Shown here: piece by piece, positions 10,775 through 22,527 of the stretch
How the letters are laid out: the number at the start of each line of letters is the position of its first letter
How positions within the stretch are numbered: position 1 is the first letter of the stretch
From: Linnemannia elongata
Taxonomy: Eukaryota; Mortierellomycota; Mortierellomycetes; Mortierellales; Mortierellaceae
DNA length: 64,000 nt
Reading direction: 5' to 3'
Assembly: GCA_036320915.1 (NCBI GenBank)
Contig: JAXBDG010000021.1
Span: 1-64,000 of the forward strand
The notes under the pieces: model-generated
What the model was told of the DNA's origin: nothing
Database searches by the model: none
Seen by the model: the letters and a program-made list of their open reading frames with translations, nothing else
Translations under genes and position numbers: made by a program

Positions 10775-11611
10775 TTAAGGAGCAATGGAGGGGAAAGAAA
10801 AAATGTCCTCCAGCTTAGCGGTATACTTGGCATCAACCTGACCAACCATATCTTTGATGACTCGGTCAGACAGCATCATCGATCCCGACCCAGCTTGCGT
10901 CCACAGAACCAGCTTCTTCTCGTCAAAGAACACATTCGCGCGCTCAATGCCTTCCTGTCTCGAAAAATGTTGGCGAAGACGGCTGGCGCACGCCTCACAC
11001 GCCATGCCGTCAATCTGAATCACATACTTTATAAACATTCCGCCGACGCCAGGAGATCCCAACCCACTCGAGCCAACTGCCTGGTCTTGGGATGACGGTT
11101 GAATAGGCACTGATGCAGCGGCAATCGGTTCATCATGCGTCACCACGCCACTTGGAGCCTTCAATAACGCAGGAATGCTCCATTGAACGTTTTCGAGGAA
11201 TGTTGGCAAGCGCAGGATGGACGATGGAGCCCCCATCAAGAAAGTATCAGGCAAGCGCTGGAGTGATCCTGTGGACGATTGATTGTAAACCGCGACCATC
11301 TCTGGAGTTGTTGTCAGGGTCAGGACTAGAGCAAGAGTCAACGCAGACCTCGACGACCATCGATACTTGTAGATGGTCACAAGGACCAAAAGGGATGAGA
11401 AGGTCAAGAACAGGGGTCGATAAGGTGTCAGGACCGAGAACCCGGCACAGCCGACAGACAGGAGGTTGAGTGCCAACTGGATAATGCAGCATGAGGACGA
11501 CAAAAGACCGAGAGTGATAGCAGAGATGTAACTCCAACGAGGTGACGGCGGTGATGTTGTAGAAGGTGATGGAACCTGTGGAGTGTCATTCGACGTTTTC
11601 TGTTTGGTCAT
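10775..11611 (-). CDS. MerT-like membrane protein fused to a heavy-metal-associated (HMA) domain
   Basis: A single intronless frame encodes 278 residues. After a Pro/Ser-rich head come three predicted membrane segments (about 27-58, 64-82, 88-108). The first holds a Cys41-Cys42 pair in a SSSCCIIQ context and is followed by LTPYRPLFL. Together these resemble bacterial MerT, which carries mercuric ion across the membrane using a cysteine pair in its first helix. After a Pro/Ser linker, residues 195-240 form an HMA (MerP-like) domain with GMACEAC (Cys205, Cys208) that would bind a soft metal ion. The order MerT then MerP resembles bacterial MerTP fusions. Neighbours are housekeeping genes, not a mer operon, and base use is like the surroundings. 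Metal transport or detoxification is likely by family; the ion (Hg, Cu or other) and membrane are unknown. Confidence 0.75.
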   Translation of the reverse strand: MTKQKTSNDTPQVPSPSTTSPPSPRWSYISAITLGLLSSSCCIIQLALNLLSVGCAGFSVLTPYRPLFLTFSSLLVLVTIYKYRWSSRSALTLALVLTLTTTPEMVAVYNQSSTGSLQRLPDTFLMGAPSSILRLPTFLENVQWSIPALLKAPSGVVTHDEPIAAASVPIQPSSQDQAVGSSGLGSPGVGGMFIKYVIQIDGMACEACASRLRQHFSRQEGIERANVFFDEKKLVLWTQAGSGSMMLSDRVIKDMVGQVDAKYTAKLEDIFSFPSIAP

Positions 11612-11866
11612 TGTGGAGAATGAGAGAGTTTAACTTGGTGGCAAAAAGTTGGGTGGGGAGAAAGAGAAGTCAGAGAAAAAGAAAAAGAATAAAAGAAGCC
11701 TCCTCAAATTTATGCACTACACAAAATGAGTAAGGGACAGAGAGGATTTGTTCGAGAGACAAACGTGGGGAAATGCAATGAACAGTGACAAAAAGGCACA
11801 AACTGAAAATTGATAGTGGAGACACTCAATGATTGTTCATTGGTTTATGAAATACCGCATCATTTA

Positions 11867-13250
11867 CTAACTGGCATGCTTGTCTGCGGATTCGCGGCCG
11901 GGTGGACTAGCGCTTCGATGGTGACGCGTCCTACTACGAGACCTGCTACGGTCTACATCGGCGGTCGACCGTTTCCGCTCAGATCGCCCCCTGTCAGAGT
12001 CGCGCTCGTCACGACGACTGGACCGATGGCTGCTACGCCTGTCGTGATCCTTGGTCTCAGTCCTTGACGAGCATCGCTCTCGACTGCCGCTCCTGCTCCG
12101 GCTCTCGCGCCTCGATCGTCTATCCTCAGCGCGGCGCTTGCTTTTAGATCCATGGTGGTCATTCTCCCTTTCCTTGGACGGACTCTTGCTCCTGACTCGC
12201 TCACGATGACGCCTGCTCTTCGTCTCACGATCCTGGTCTCTGGTACGACTCCTACTCCTTTCGCGGCCACGATCACGACCGCTCTTATGCTTTCGAGAAG
12301 GACTGGCGCTTCGACTGCTTCTCCTGCGTCTGCTGTGTCGATCCTGATCGTCTCTAGTGGAATCACGATGTCGATGGGATGAGCGACTTTCCTTGGTCCT
12401 TTCACTATCTTTGTCCTTGGGCACAATCTGTGTGTCGGTATGGGGGATCAAGGGCACCAAGGGGACAATTCCTGTTCGATTAGGGGCTCCCTTTGGAATA
12501 CTGACAGAGTTGGCTCCTGAGAGGACTCCCTGTCTCTTGCTATAAAGATGGTGGGTTATGAAGACAAGGAAATAGTGTTATAAATTGGTCTTTTGTGATA
12601 AAATACGAGTAACCGCGAAAACAAAGCAATCAAACGGTGACCTACTTGAATCCAAGACCCTGGACTGATGATGATTGCTTGATGTTGTCGTCGTGTTCAT
12701 CCGGTACGCCAGCCTTTGTCTTGCTAATGGCGGATGAAAGCTCCTTCTCGCTGACATTGGTCTCCTTCTTTCGCTTTGTCTTGTATCCCCTATATGGCCA
12801 TGAAGTAATGAGTTGTGTTAGTAAAGGAGATCAACGTCAACTATGAACTGACAAAACCTGGTGAATCAAATGAATGAGAGCGACTTACAAGGCTTCGGCC
12901 ATGGCTTCAGCTTCAGCATCCTTGATACTCTGGATCTCTGCCTGCTTCTTGGCCAATTGACTGTCCGCGTCTGAAGCGCCGCTGCTATCCTTGGCATACC
13001 AGGTCAGATCACGTCCCTTTTGCCACCGTCCTACTGGTGCTAGTAACGAGTTTCCAAGATAGTTTTCTCTGTGCTTATCCTCCTTGACGTCTTCCCACTT
13101 GAATTGGTCCTGACCTCCGCGCGTACCTATTGATGTTCATTGTGAAGTTGTTGATTAGTTGAGTGAAGATAATAGATGCAACAGCCTGTGTGTGCTTTCA
13201 TTTGAGTTGTTATTGACATCAAGTTTACCTCCTCGAGTTGGATGGAACAT
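11867..13250 (-). CDS. MMTAG2: MMTAG2-like protein (multiple myeloma tumor-associated protein 2 family) with SR-rich tail
   Basis: Four exons join in frame: 13250-13229, 13126-12889, 12789-12646 and 12539-11867, giving 358 residues. The start is fixed by the family signature: MFHPTRGG is split across intron 1 and continues as [14 protein letters not shown], then [14 protein letters not shown] and a [10 protein letters not shown] motif. This is the conserved N-terminal MMtag domain. A charged helix and an EAL-GYK segment follow. The last 200 residues are Arg/Ser dipeptide-rich with many RS, SR and RD repeats, as in nuclear splicing-associated proteins. The human homologue is a poorly understood nuclear phosphoprotein, so a nuclear, RNA-related role is inferred from the RS tail. 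Exon 1 has only 22 coding bases. Confidence 0.88.
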
Positions 13251-13687
13251 GAGTACTTGTGAAGTAGGTTGCTTGGTTGCTTGTTGATGGTTGGAGTGAG
13301 TGTGAGTGCGAAGTGGTTGATGTTGAAGAGAGTCAAAAGTGGTGGCGCGGCCAAGTGTTACGAGACGAAGGGGAAGCACAAGAACATGAACAGGCTAACA
13401 AGCTGGCCTCTTTTGTGAGAGCTGTTGAGGAAGGATTGAAGTGTGTGTACGTGGAATAGAAGTCAAGAGAACAGAAGCAGAGAGACGAAGAGCGTGTACG
13501 TGAGAAAATGGGTCGTTTACACGGCGAGGATGACCTCCCTTTTTTGTTTATGTTTTTTTGCGACTCCTCTCTGGCACTGTCAGACTCAGTGGGAGAGGAC
13601 CCCCCTTTTGAAATAGAAATTTTTTTCTGTGTTCTTCTTTTTTCTTCTCTTTTCTCTTCATCCCACACACCCTTTGATCATCCAACC
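13251..13687. promoter_or_regulatory. Shared promoter of MMTAG2-like and eEF1B-beta genes
   Basis: The two genes start head-to-head 437 bases apart, so this stretch must hold both promoters and leaders. The 60 bases before the eEF1B-beta ATG are almost pure pyrimidine, as is common for highly expressed translation genes in fungi. No clear TATA box was seen. Short ORFs here are not coding. Confidence 0.6.
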
Positions 13688-15022
13688 ATGTCTGTCTCTT
13701 TCGCTACTCCTTTGGCCTTCACCCTCCTCAACTCCCTCTTCGAGGCTCGCTCCTACGTTGCCGGGTAAGTTATTTTTTCATCATAATACAACAAAAGATA
13801 GACACCAGTATCCTTCTATCTATATCAGGACTCCAACTGCACACCACACCCAGTGTATTATGCTCATGAGAAAAAAAAATAAGAAGAATCGGGATCCAAC
13901 AAACAAGAAAGTAAGGGCAAGCGAGAAACACGCCCATCTCTTCCAAGTAGTTCTTGATCACCGGAGTGATGTGATTCAAGAGCAACAATACAAAAAAACC
14001 GCGGCTTTTATATCCGACCGTCGATAGTTGTTGCTCTTCAGAGCCTCAGAGGGGTGGGAGACCATGGGAAATATCATTTTTCTTTGTTGGCCTTTTCCGC
14101 CTTTCTCCTTCGCGGGTTGAGCGCATGACCAGCAGACGCGTCTTTATTGGCGACTCGTTCGCACACACGGATATTTACAACAACGCCTGTACTTTCTCAG
14201 GCCTTCTTCCACTCAATGGCTCACTTTATTGAACCCGAGATAACTAATCAATACATCTCTTTTTATATCGTACAATAGTTACGAGGTCTCTGACAAGGAC
14301 ACCGAGGTCTTCAACGCTTTGACCGAGGGCCCCAACGAGGCTGCTTTCCCCCACGCTGCCCGCTGGTACAAGCACATCGCCTCGGTCAAGGGTCTCGCTG
14401 CCAAGTAAGTCGACTCTCTTTCTATTTGTTCATACCCTTGATATGGAATAGATAAGGCTTTTATTGCGTGTCATGATGCGTCACCAATCTTGGTCCTCTT
14501 TGCCCTTACCGCAGCTCTCATCTAGGAATACATGACGCCTAATCGCTTTTTTTCTTTATCCTCTCTACCATTATTTTTTTTTTTAATAGGGGTGCCTCTG
14601 CCGCCGCTGCCCCCGCTGCCGCCGCTGAGGAGGATGATGAGGATGTCGATCTTTTCGGCTCTGACGACGAGGAGGTCGATGAGGAGGCCGAGAAGATCAA
14701 GCAGCAGCGTCTTGCCGAGTACGCCGCCAAGAAGGCCAACAAGCCCAAGACCATCGCCAAGTCCATGTGCACCCTCGACGTCAAGCCTTGGGATGATGAG
14801 ACCGATATGGTCGCCCTTGAGGCTCACGTCCGTGCCATCGAGATGCCCGGTCTCTTGTGGGGTCAGTCCAAGCTCGTCCCTATCGGTTACGGTATCAAGA
14901 AGCTCCAGATCAACTGTGTCATCGAGGATGAGCTCGTCTCCCTTGATGTCCTTGAGGAGAAGATCATGGAGGGCGAGGATTTCATCCAGTCCATGGACAT
15001 GGCTGCCATGCAGAAGATCTAA
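13688..15022 (+). CDS. EFB1: Translation elongation factor 1-beta (eEF1B-beta/EF-1B-alpha guanine exchange factor)
   Basis: It exchanges GDP for GTP on eEF1A so that aminoacyl-tRNA delivery can continue. Three exons, 13688-13764, 14279-14404 and 14590-15022, encode 211 residues, a usual length. Residues 1-70 form the GST-C-like N-terminal domain (ending in [14 protein letters not shown]). An Ala-rich linker precedes the acidic CK2-type region with [13 protein letters not shown]. The C-terminal catalytic domain follows, with [16 protein letters not shown], then [18 protein letters not shown] and the final [10 protein letters not shown]. Intron 1 is 514 nt, much longer than most here, which is typical of introns that enhance expression. 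Codon use is strongly biased to C-ending codons (GCC, GTC, AAG), consistent with high expression. Confidence 0.97.
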
Positions 15023-15755
15023 ATGCGTCTCACATCCTGTATCATAACCAATCCTCAAAAATAAAAAGAAAAGAAAAGGAATCTCCTTTGATTTGTTTTT
15101 CACTTGACAACCATTCCTGTTTAATTTCAAGTTAAATGCTTTGAAAACCCTCACTTTTTCAACTTATGGATGATGTAGCTATCTCAGCTCATAGAGATCA
15201 CTGTCGAAGTATCTATGACTTGGCGTCGTTGCCCTTCTGGCTCATAATATTCGGCGTGTTTCTTCTGTATCTCTATCTATCCCCCTGCTTACTTTCTCAC
15301 GTTCATGCATTCTGTTAACACGTCGTTTGCAAGTCGCAAGGGCTAAAAGACCCCGTGCACGATCGAAAGCAAATACCGATCGGAAACAAATAACTATTAA
15401 AAACAAAAAAAAACGTTGACAACATTCAATTGTTCGTAAAAGAATCTGCTGTGCAAGCAAGAACCAAGAAACGGTGCGATCCATGATCATGTTTTGCAAA
15501 AAAAAATCTCTATTTGGTTCGTTTTCTACATAGATTACTTTGCTTGGATGGCGCGATATGACCAAAAAAAAAAAAAGGTAGGTTGTTTCCTTTGAGAACA
15601 TCGTTCGTCTATTTCCCACCATCCCGCATCCGTCTTCTCCCATCTTGCGTCATGCGCAGTGCCCATAGCGTTCACAGACACACTCACAAACGCATATTGC
15701 AACGAAGTTGAATTGCAATATAAGTGTGGTGTGCTCGCTCGTACACTTCGGATTC
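15023..15755. other. Intergenic between convergent eEF1B-beta and PAM16
   Basis: This holds the 3' untranslated regions of both genes. An ORF at 15242-15643 has no recognisable domain and includes low-complexity stretches. No RNA gene was seen. Confidence 0.6.
15060..15065 (+). terminator. AATAAA polyadenylation signal of eEF1B-beta
   Basis: AATAAA lies 38 bases past the eEF1B-beta stop codon, followed by A-rich sequence. Confidence 0.5.
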
Positions 15756-16768
15756 TTAGGCCTGCTTGTCTCCGGAGGGGGGCTGTGATGATGATGCAGA
15801 GGTCGATTTTGATCCTTCCGTTGCTGCTCCTTCTGCTGATGCTGTTGGTGCCTCTGGTTCAATCTTGATGGGGTTTCCCTCTGCTGCCCACTCCATCTCC
15901 AGACGCTCCTTGGCACGAACGACCTTGGACTGCAAATAGAATGACCCACCAACTGCCTTGTCGTTCACCTTGTGCAAGTGTTGATAGTTCTAGAAGGGTA
16001 GACAAATGAAAATCAAGATTCACTAAAGGGTTGAGTATCCTCGTTTTTGTTTTGCAGCCATCAAGATCAATTTCAAATGATAGGACAATCTATTTGTACC
16101 TTGACAATCTTGGCCAAGTCAGCCTCCTTGGTAATGTTCAAGATGTTCATAGCCTCGTCGACACTCATGCCAGTCTTGCGAGTGACAGCATCAGCGGCGG
16201 CAGCCTTTGATCCACCGGAGCCATTCTTGGCAGCATGGTGTCCACCGTTCTTGGCAGCGTCTACAAGAGCGAAAAGAAAAGTCGTACATAATTCCAGTCA
16301 GTAGAAAGGTCCATGTGCAGTCCTGCATGTCCTGAATTGTCCGATATATACGCCCTTCCTTCGAAACACAAGGAAGTCGGCAACGCAAAATAATGACAAG
16401 ACGTACTGGCAGCAGCCTGTCGGTAGGCTTCCATGAAGGCCTTGCCGACAATCTGGGATCCCATAACGATAATCTGAGCAATAACACGACCAGCCTAAGA
16501 AGCAGTGAAGGCGGGAGAGACAACGTTGCGTTAAATAACAGAAAGGGATATAATCCTGCGTACACAGGTTGCAAGTGAGTAGTGAAGGCAAGAAGGCGCA
16601 AAAACGGCCGTTGAATGGCATGGAAAAAGTGTAGTGGGTGATGAAGTGTTTGGTGGTAACAAGATGTTCCTGTGTGTTCCGATGGCTGTACTCAAGTCTT
16701 GTTGTTGCTGTTGCTGCTCCTTGTTGCTGTTGTGATGGTGTTGTTGTTGTTGTTGTTGTTGTTACCAT
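15756..16768 (-). CDS. PAM16: PAM16/TIM16, J-like subunit of the mitochondrial import motor
   Basis: PAM16 pairs with PAM14/TIM14 at the TIM23 channel on the matrix side and restrains its stimulation of mtHsp70. Exons 16768-16766, 16494-16407, 16260-16100 and 15989-15756 give 161 residues. The N-terminus reads [20 protein letters not shown], the usual hydrophobic helix. A Gly/Ala linker leads to [14 protein letters not shown] and the degenerate J-domain ending [20 protein letters not shown], where the HPD motif of true J proteins is absent as expected. The tail is Ala/Ser/Glu-rich. The coding part of exon 1 is modelled as the ATG alone (ATG then GTAACA at 16765), because exon 2 starts with GCTGGTCGT and no in-frame ATG precedes it. 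HSP60 lies upstream on the same strand. Confidence 0.9.
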
Positions 16769-17181
16769 TGTGGATGTAGAGATGGGTGCTTCGTGGGCGA
16801 GAGTAAGAAAGGTACGGAAAAAGTGGATCGGGCGCAGAAAAGAGACAAGAAGCACTGGGGTTGAGGTGGAGAGAATGGTCAGGAAACAAAAAGTTGCCAA
16901 TTCGAGACACAGGAAGGACACTTGGAGGGAGGAGACGAGAGAGCCAATGGCCCTTTTGTTGATGTGTGGCTTAGATCGATCCAACCTCCTTCCAAAATCA
17001 AATCTCAAACTCCTTTGAGCTCGCCTCCTTCAGGAACAAAGATGGGTTCAATACATTGGGGAAAGGCATCCATGGCATATCAAAGGGGTGAAGAGACATG
17101 GCTACATTGCAATGTTCTAAGTATGTATTTATTTTGCAAGACTTGAAAGAGAGATTTATACAGAAAAAAACGTTTTTTTTT
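16769..17181. other. Intergenic between HSP60 and PAM16
   Basis: About 410 bases hold the HSP60 3' flank and PAM16 promoter. A GTT run just downstream, at 16741-16762, lies inside PAM16 intron 1. No other gene was seen. Confidence 0.6.
17128..17133 (-). terminator. AATAAA polyadenylation signal of HSP60
   Basis: AATAAA on the minus strand lies 48 bases past the HSP60 stop codon. Confidence 0.5.
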
Positions 17182-19572
17182 TTACATCATACCACCCATA
17201 CCACCCATGCCGCCCATGCCGCCCATACCACCCATACCACCCATAGGTCCCTTGTCGCTGTTGGGGGCATCGACAATCATGGCCTCGGAGGTGCTCAACA
17301 ACGAGGCAACACCAGCAGCATCCTTCAAACCAGTGACAACAACCTTGAAGGGGTCCAAAACACCGCGGGCGTACATATCACCGTACTCGCCGGTCGAGGC
17401 ATCGTAACCGTACTGGAAGTTATCGCTCTCGACAACCTTGGCAATGACAACAGCACCCTCTCCTCCGGCGTTGGCAACAATGGTCTTGGAGGGAACCTGG
17501 ATGGCCGAACGGATAATGTTGATTCCGAGCTGCTGGTCAAAGTTCTCGCCCTTCAAGGCATCGAGGACCTTGAGCGACTTGAGCAAGGCGGTACCACCAC
17601 CGGGGAGGACTCCGCTATCGACGGCGCACTTGGTGGCGTTCAAGGCATCTACGATTCTAATGTAGAGGAGATGGAACATAATAGAACATTAGTCATTGTC
17701 GTGGATTTCTTTCCAGGAGATTGTTGCAAAACTCAAAATTCAGAAAAGGAAGGGGGAAATCTTACCTGTCCTTCTTCTCGCCGACCTCGACTTCACTCTG
17801 GCCTCCGACACGGATAATGGCAACTCCCGAGCTGAGACGGGCAAGACGCTCCTCCAACTTCTCACGCTCATAGTCCGAGGTGCCGGCGTCAGCAATCAAG
17901 GAACGGAGCTGCTCGCAACGCTGGGCAATTGCCTCGTTGGAACCAGCACCGGTGCCGTTCAAGATGGTGTCCTCCTTGGTGATCGTAATCGAGCCAATGG
18001 TTCCCAAAAGGTCGGGGGTCAAACGCTCCAACTTGACATCAAGCTCATCGGAAAAGACAACACCTCCGGTCAAGGTAGCGAGATCTCCCAAGATCGACTT
18101 GCGGTTGTCACCAAAGCCGGGGGCCTTGACGGCAGCAACCTGCAACTGACCGCGGAGCTTGTTAAGGATGGTGGCAGCCAAAGCCTCACCGTCAATGTCC
18201 TCGGCAATGATGAGGAGGGGGCGGCGCTGGGTGGCGGCGGCCTCGAGGGCGGGGAGGATATCCTGGAGGATCGAAATCTTCTTCTCGGACAAAAGGATCA
18301 GGGGCTTCTCGAACTCGACCTTCTGGGTCTTGGTATCGGTGACAAAGTAGGGGGAGATGAAACCACGGTCGAAGCGCATACCCTCAGTAATCTCGAGCTC
18401 ATCCTCGGTGGTCTTGCCGTCCTTGACAGTGATGACACCCTCCTTGCCGACCTTCTCCATGGCCTGGGCCAACAAGTTTCCGATAGCCTTGTCGCCGTTG
18501 GCCGAGATGGTTCCGACCTGAGCAATCTCCTGAGTGGTGGTGATCTCGCGCTTGTTCTCGCGCAAGAACTCGACAACGGCGTCAACGGCCATCTGGACTC
18601 CCTTGCGCAAGTCCATGGGGTTGCATCCAGCAGCGACGTTCTTAACACCCTCGGCAAAGATGGCGCGGGTCAAGACAGTGGCGGTGGTGGTACCGTCACC
18701 AGCGGTCTCGTTGGTCTTGTTGGCAACATCCTGGATCAACCTGTTTGGATGAAGGGATATATATTTTTGGAAATACCATTAGTATTTGCTTCCGAATGCT
18801 TCATGTTTGATAACAAGCAATACTTGTAGTTGTACTTACTTGGCTCCAAGGTTCTCAAAGGGGTCCTCGAGAGTGATAGACTTTGCAACAGTGACACCAT
18901 CCTAATTGAGCAATAACAAGCAAGAGAACTTTGTATGAGTAATAAGATCGAGACTCGACTTGACTAGTATTTGTCACTTGAAAGGGAGGAGCCATTGCTG
19001 ATCTGCGCAGTGGGAAAAGAAGACGAGTACGCTCCCACGGTGACTTTTGAGTGGATGAGCCTGCATGATTCCAACATGCATCCTGAAAAAAGGATCCTTT
19101 GTTGGATAACGAAAAGGACAAATACGTTCCCACAGCGTGTTCCTCGACTGACGTTCCATATGAACTTTCTCCGTTTTGAACCCGATCGGTATGGTTCCAA
19201 TAAAACACAGGAAATGCGCTCCCACGGTACGTGTTCCTGGACAGAGAGAGAAATGTCCACCCCATGAAACCCGATCGATCCATGCTGACGACAACAATAT
19301 ACAAAAAAAAAGGTTACCTTGGTGATCTTGGGAGTACCGTAGGGCTGGGCGATGAGGACGTGGCGTCCCTTGGGGCCGAGGGTGACGGCGACGGCCTTTG
19401 CGAGGACCTCAACACCCTTGAGGAGCTTAGCGCGACCCTCGATTCCAAAGTTGATCTCCTTGTGGGAAGAGTAAAGACGAGCGTTTGTGAAGCGGGAAGG
19501 GATGGCGAGGGCGGCGGAAGCCTGGCGGGCGATGGGGGCCTTTGCCTTGAGAGCACGGGAGAAGGAGAGCAT
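17182..19572 (-). CDS. HSP60: Mitochondrial chaperonin HSP60
   Basis: HSP60 forms the double-ring folding chamber of the mitochondrial matrix with its HSP10 lid. Four exons, 19572-19318, 18901-18840, 18740-17766 and 17656-17182, encode 588 residues. Residues 1-34 are basic and Ser/Ala-rich (targeting peptide ending near RLYSS). The chaperonin begins at [10 protein letters not shown]. Nucleotide-site motifs follow in order: [15 protein letters not shown] (exon 2) and [11 protein letters not shown] at 119-129, then the apical domain, a [10 protein letters not shown] segment and a terminal GGM repeat ending MM. Nothing is missing. Codon bias is strong, as in eEF1B-beta. The 416-nt intron 1 contains a degenerate three-copy tandem repeat. 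It is divergent from YPT6 and upstream of PAM16, another matrix protein-biogenesis gene. Confidence 0.98.
19030..19245 (-). repeat. Degenerate ~93-bp three-copy tandem repeat in HSP60 intron 1
   Basis: On the + strand CTCCCACGG at 19032, TTCCCACAG at 19127 and CTCCCACGG at 19219 recur at 95- and 92-base spacing. The last two are followed by similar CGTGTTCCT segments, and other pieces of the unit (GATCGGGTT, TTGGAAC/TCAT) recur. It lies wholly in the intron. Confidence 0.55.
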
Positions 19573-20182
19573 TGTTGTGGCAGGTGTGTGTCCTCTTTGA
19601 GTGTTTGATGCAAAAAAAAGTGGAGATCAAAGAAACAAGAAAAAGAGAAGAAAAGGGCGTGTGTTCCGAAGGGAAGGGGACGCTCAAATAGTCCTTTTTT
19701 TTTCTTTCTCAAAAGGGTGTTCTGGAAAAGTCTGGAGTCTGGACAGACAGGCACACACAGTCCAGTCCACGAGGAACGACCAATGGGCAGCGAGACAAGC
19801 CACCGGAGTTTTCCTTTCGTCTTCGAAATGTGACTGGCTCTTTTTCTCCAAGAGGCTGACCATGGTTGGCTTTTTGGCGCGGCAAGGTCACGGTAGGGTG
19901 ATCAGGAAGGATTCTCGCATGTTATCGCAATCAATACATAGCAAGTAGCCCCCTTCTTCACTCCTTCTGTATCCTACTTCATGTCATCCAGTCTCTGCTT
20001 GTATCCATCTACTTGGAATAGGCGGAGTCCAGCAAGAGGGCAGACGAAAAATGTCACGTTGCCTGTCTTGGTTGCAGTCTTTGTCTGTCTGTGGGCGTGC
20101 AGCAGCGAGAATGAGTTCCAACCCTAACCTGCTCCCTGTCTCTGTGTGTGCGTGAGTGTGTGTAGGTACCGTGCCTTTTTTT

Positions 20183-20217
<35 letters not shown>

Positions 20218-20377
20218 AATTCCATCATCCCTGCCTCCCCCTCTTTTTTTCCTTCCTTCTTCCTCTTTCATCATCCGCCCTCTTTTTCGCTGTTGCTACT
20301 GCCCCTTCCTTCCCTCATCCTCATCCTCACGCTCTTTCATCCATCTCTCTCCCTCTGTAAACACATACACTCTCACC
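19573..20377. promoter_or_regulatory. Shared promoter region of HSP60 and YPT6
   Basis: The head-to-head starts are 805 bases apart. A TTCTGGAA dyad at 19720-19727 fits two alternating heat-shock units (TTCnnGAA), reasonable for HSP60 but too short to be sure. A 30-base T run (20187-20216) and CT-rich leader precede YPT6. ORFs here are low complexity. Confidence 0.5.
19720..19727 (-). promoter_or_regulatory. Possible heat-shock element half pair
   Basis: TTCTGGAA is one inverted pair of nGAAn units about 150 bases upstream of the HSP60 ATG. Functional elements usually have three or more units, and further units here are off-spacing, so this is weak. Confidence 0.3.
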
Positions 20378-22054
<1,677 letters not shown>

Positions 22055-22527
22055 TTTGTTTTACTACAAGTCGCATTGGGAGAAACACAGCGAGACGATA
22101 GTTGTAATGAAAGTGGATAGAAGCGATTAAAAAGTGATCAAGGGCGATGTGGGCAATAGATACGTATCGTTTACACATATCTGCGTGTGCATGCTTCTGT
22201 TGCGTTTGTGTCCAACGTCCTTTTTTCTCTTTTGGTTTCCCGTTTGAGGTGTCTGTGGGTTGAAGCAATGATTGATGTCCATGCTTGATCCACGTGTCGG
22301 ATTTCGTGAAGATGTGGTGTGACTCTCCTTTTGATCGCGCTCCTTGTGGGCGAATAATAACGTTGTTTTTGTTCAAGTTCGACTTGCTTTTCATTCCTCA
22401 CAGTCAGCTCTCTACAATAATAAAGTGTCAGGAAACCAAACAGCAAGAACAGGACGAGCAGCAGGAACAGGACGAGGAGTAAGAAGAGCAAGAACACAAA
22501 GAACAAGATACAAATAAAAAAGATAAC
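22055..22527. other. Intergenic between YPT6 and the CENP-L-like gene
   Basis: About 470 bases hold the YPT6 3' flank (a possible AATAAA-type signal near 22417) and the leader of the next gene. The sequence just before 22528 is a CAG/GAGCAGGA-rich tract. No gene was seen. Confidence 0.6.

Noticed and set aside
14522..15154. Long minus-strand ORF opposite eEF1B-beta
   Set aside because: Antisense shadow of the highly biased exon 3; composition is Leu/Asp/Gly-repeat-like and no homology is seen.
17098..18829. Long + strand ORFs (239 and 377 codons) opposite HSP60
   Set aside because: They are antisense shadows caused by the strong codon bias of HSP60; the minus-strand frame is the conserved protein.
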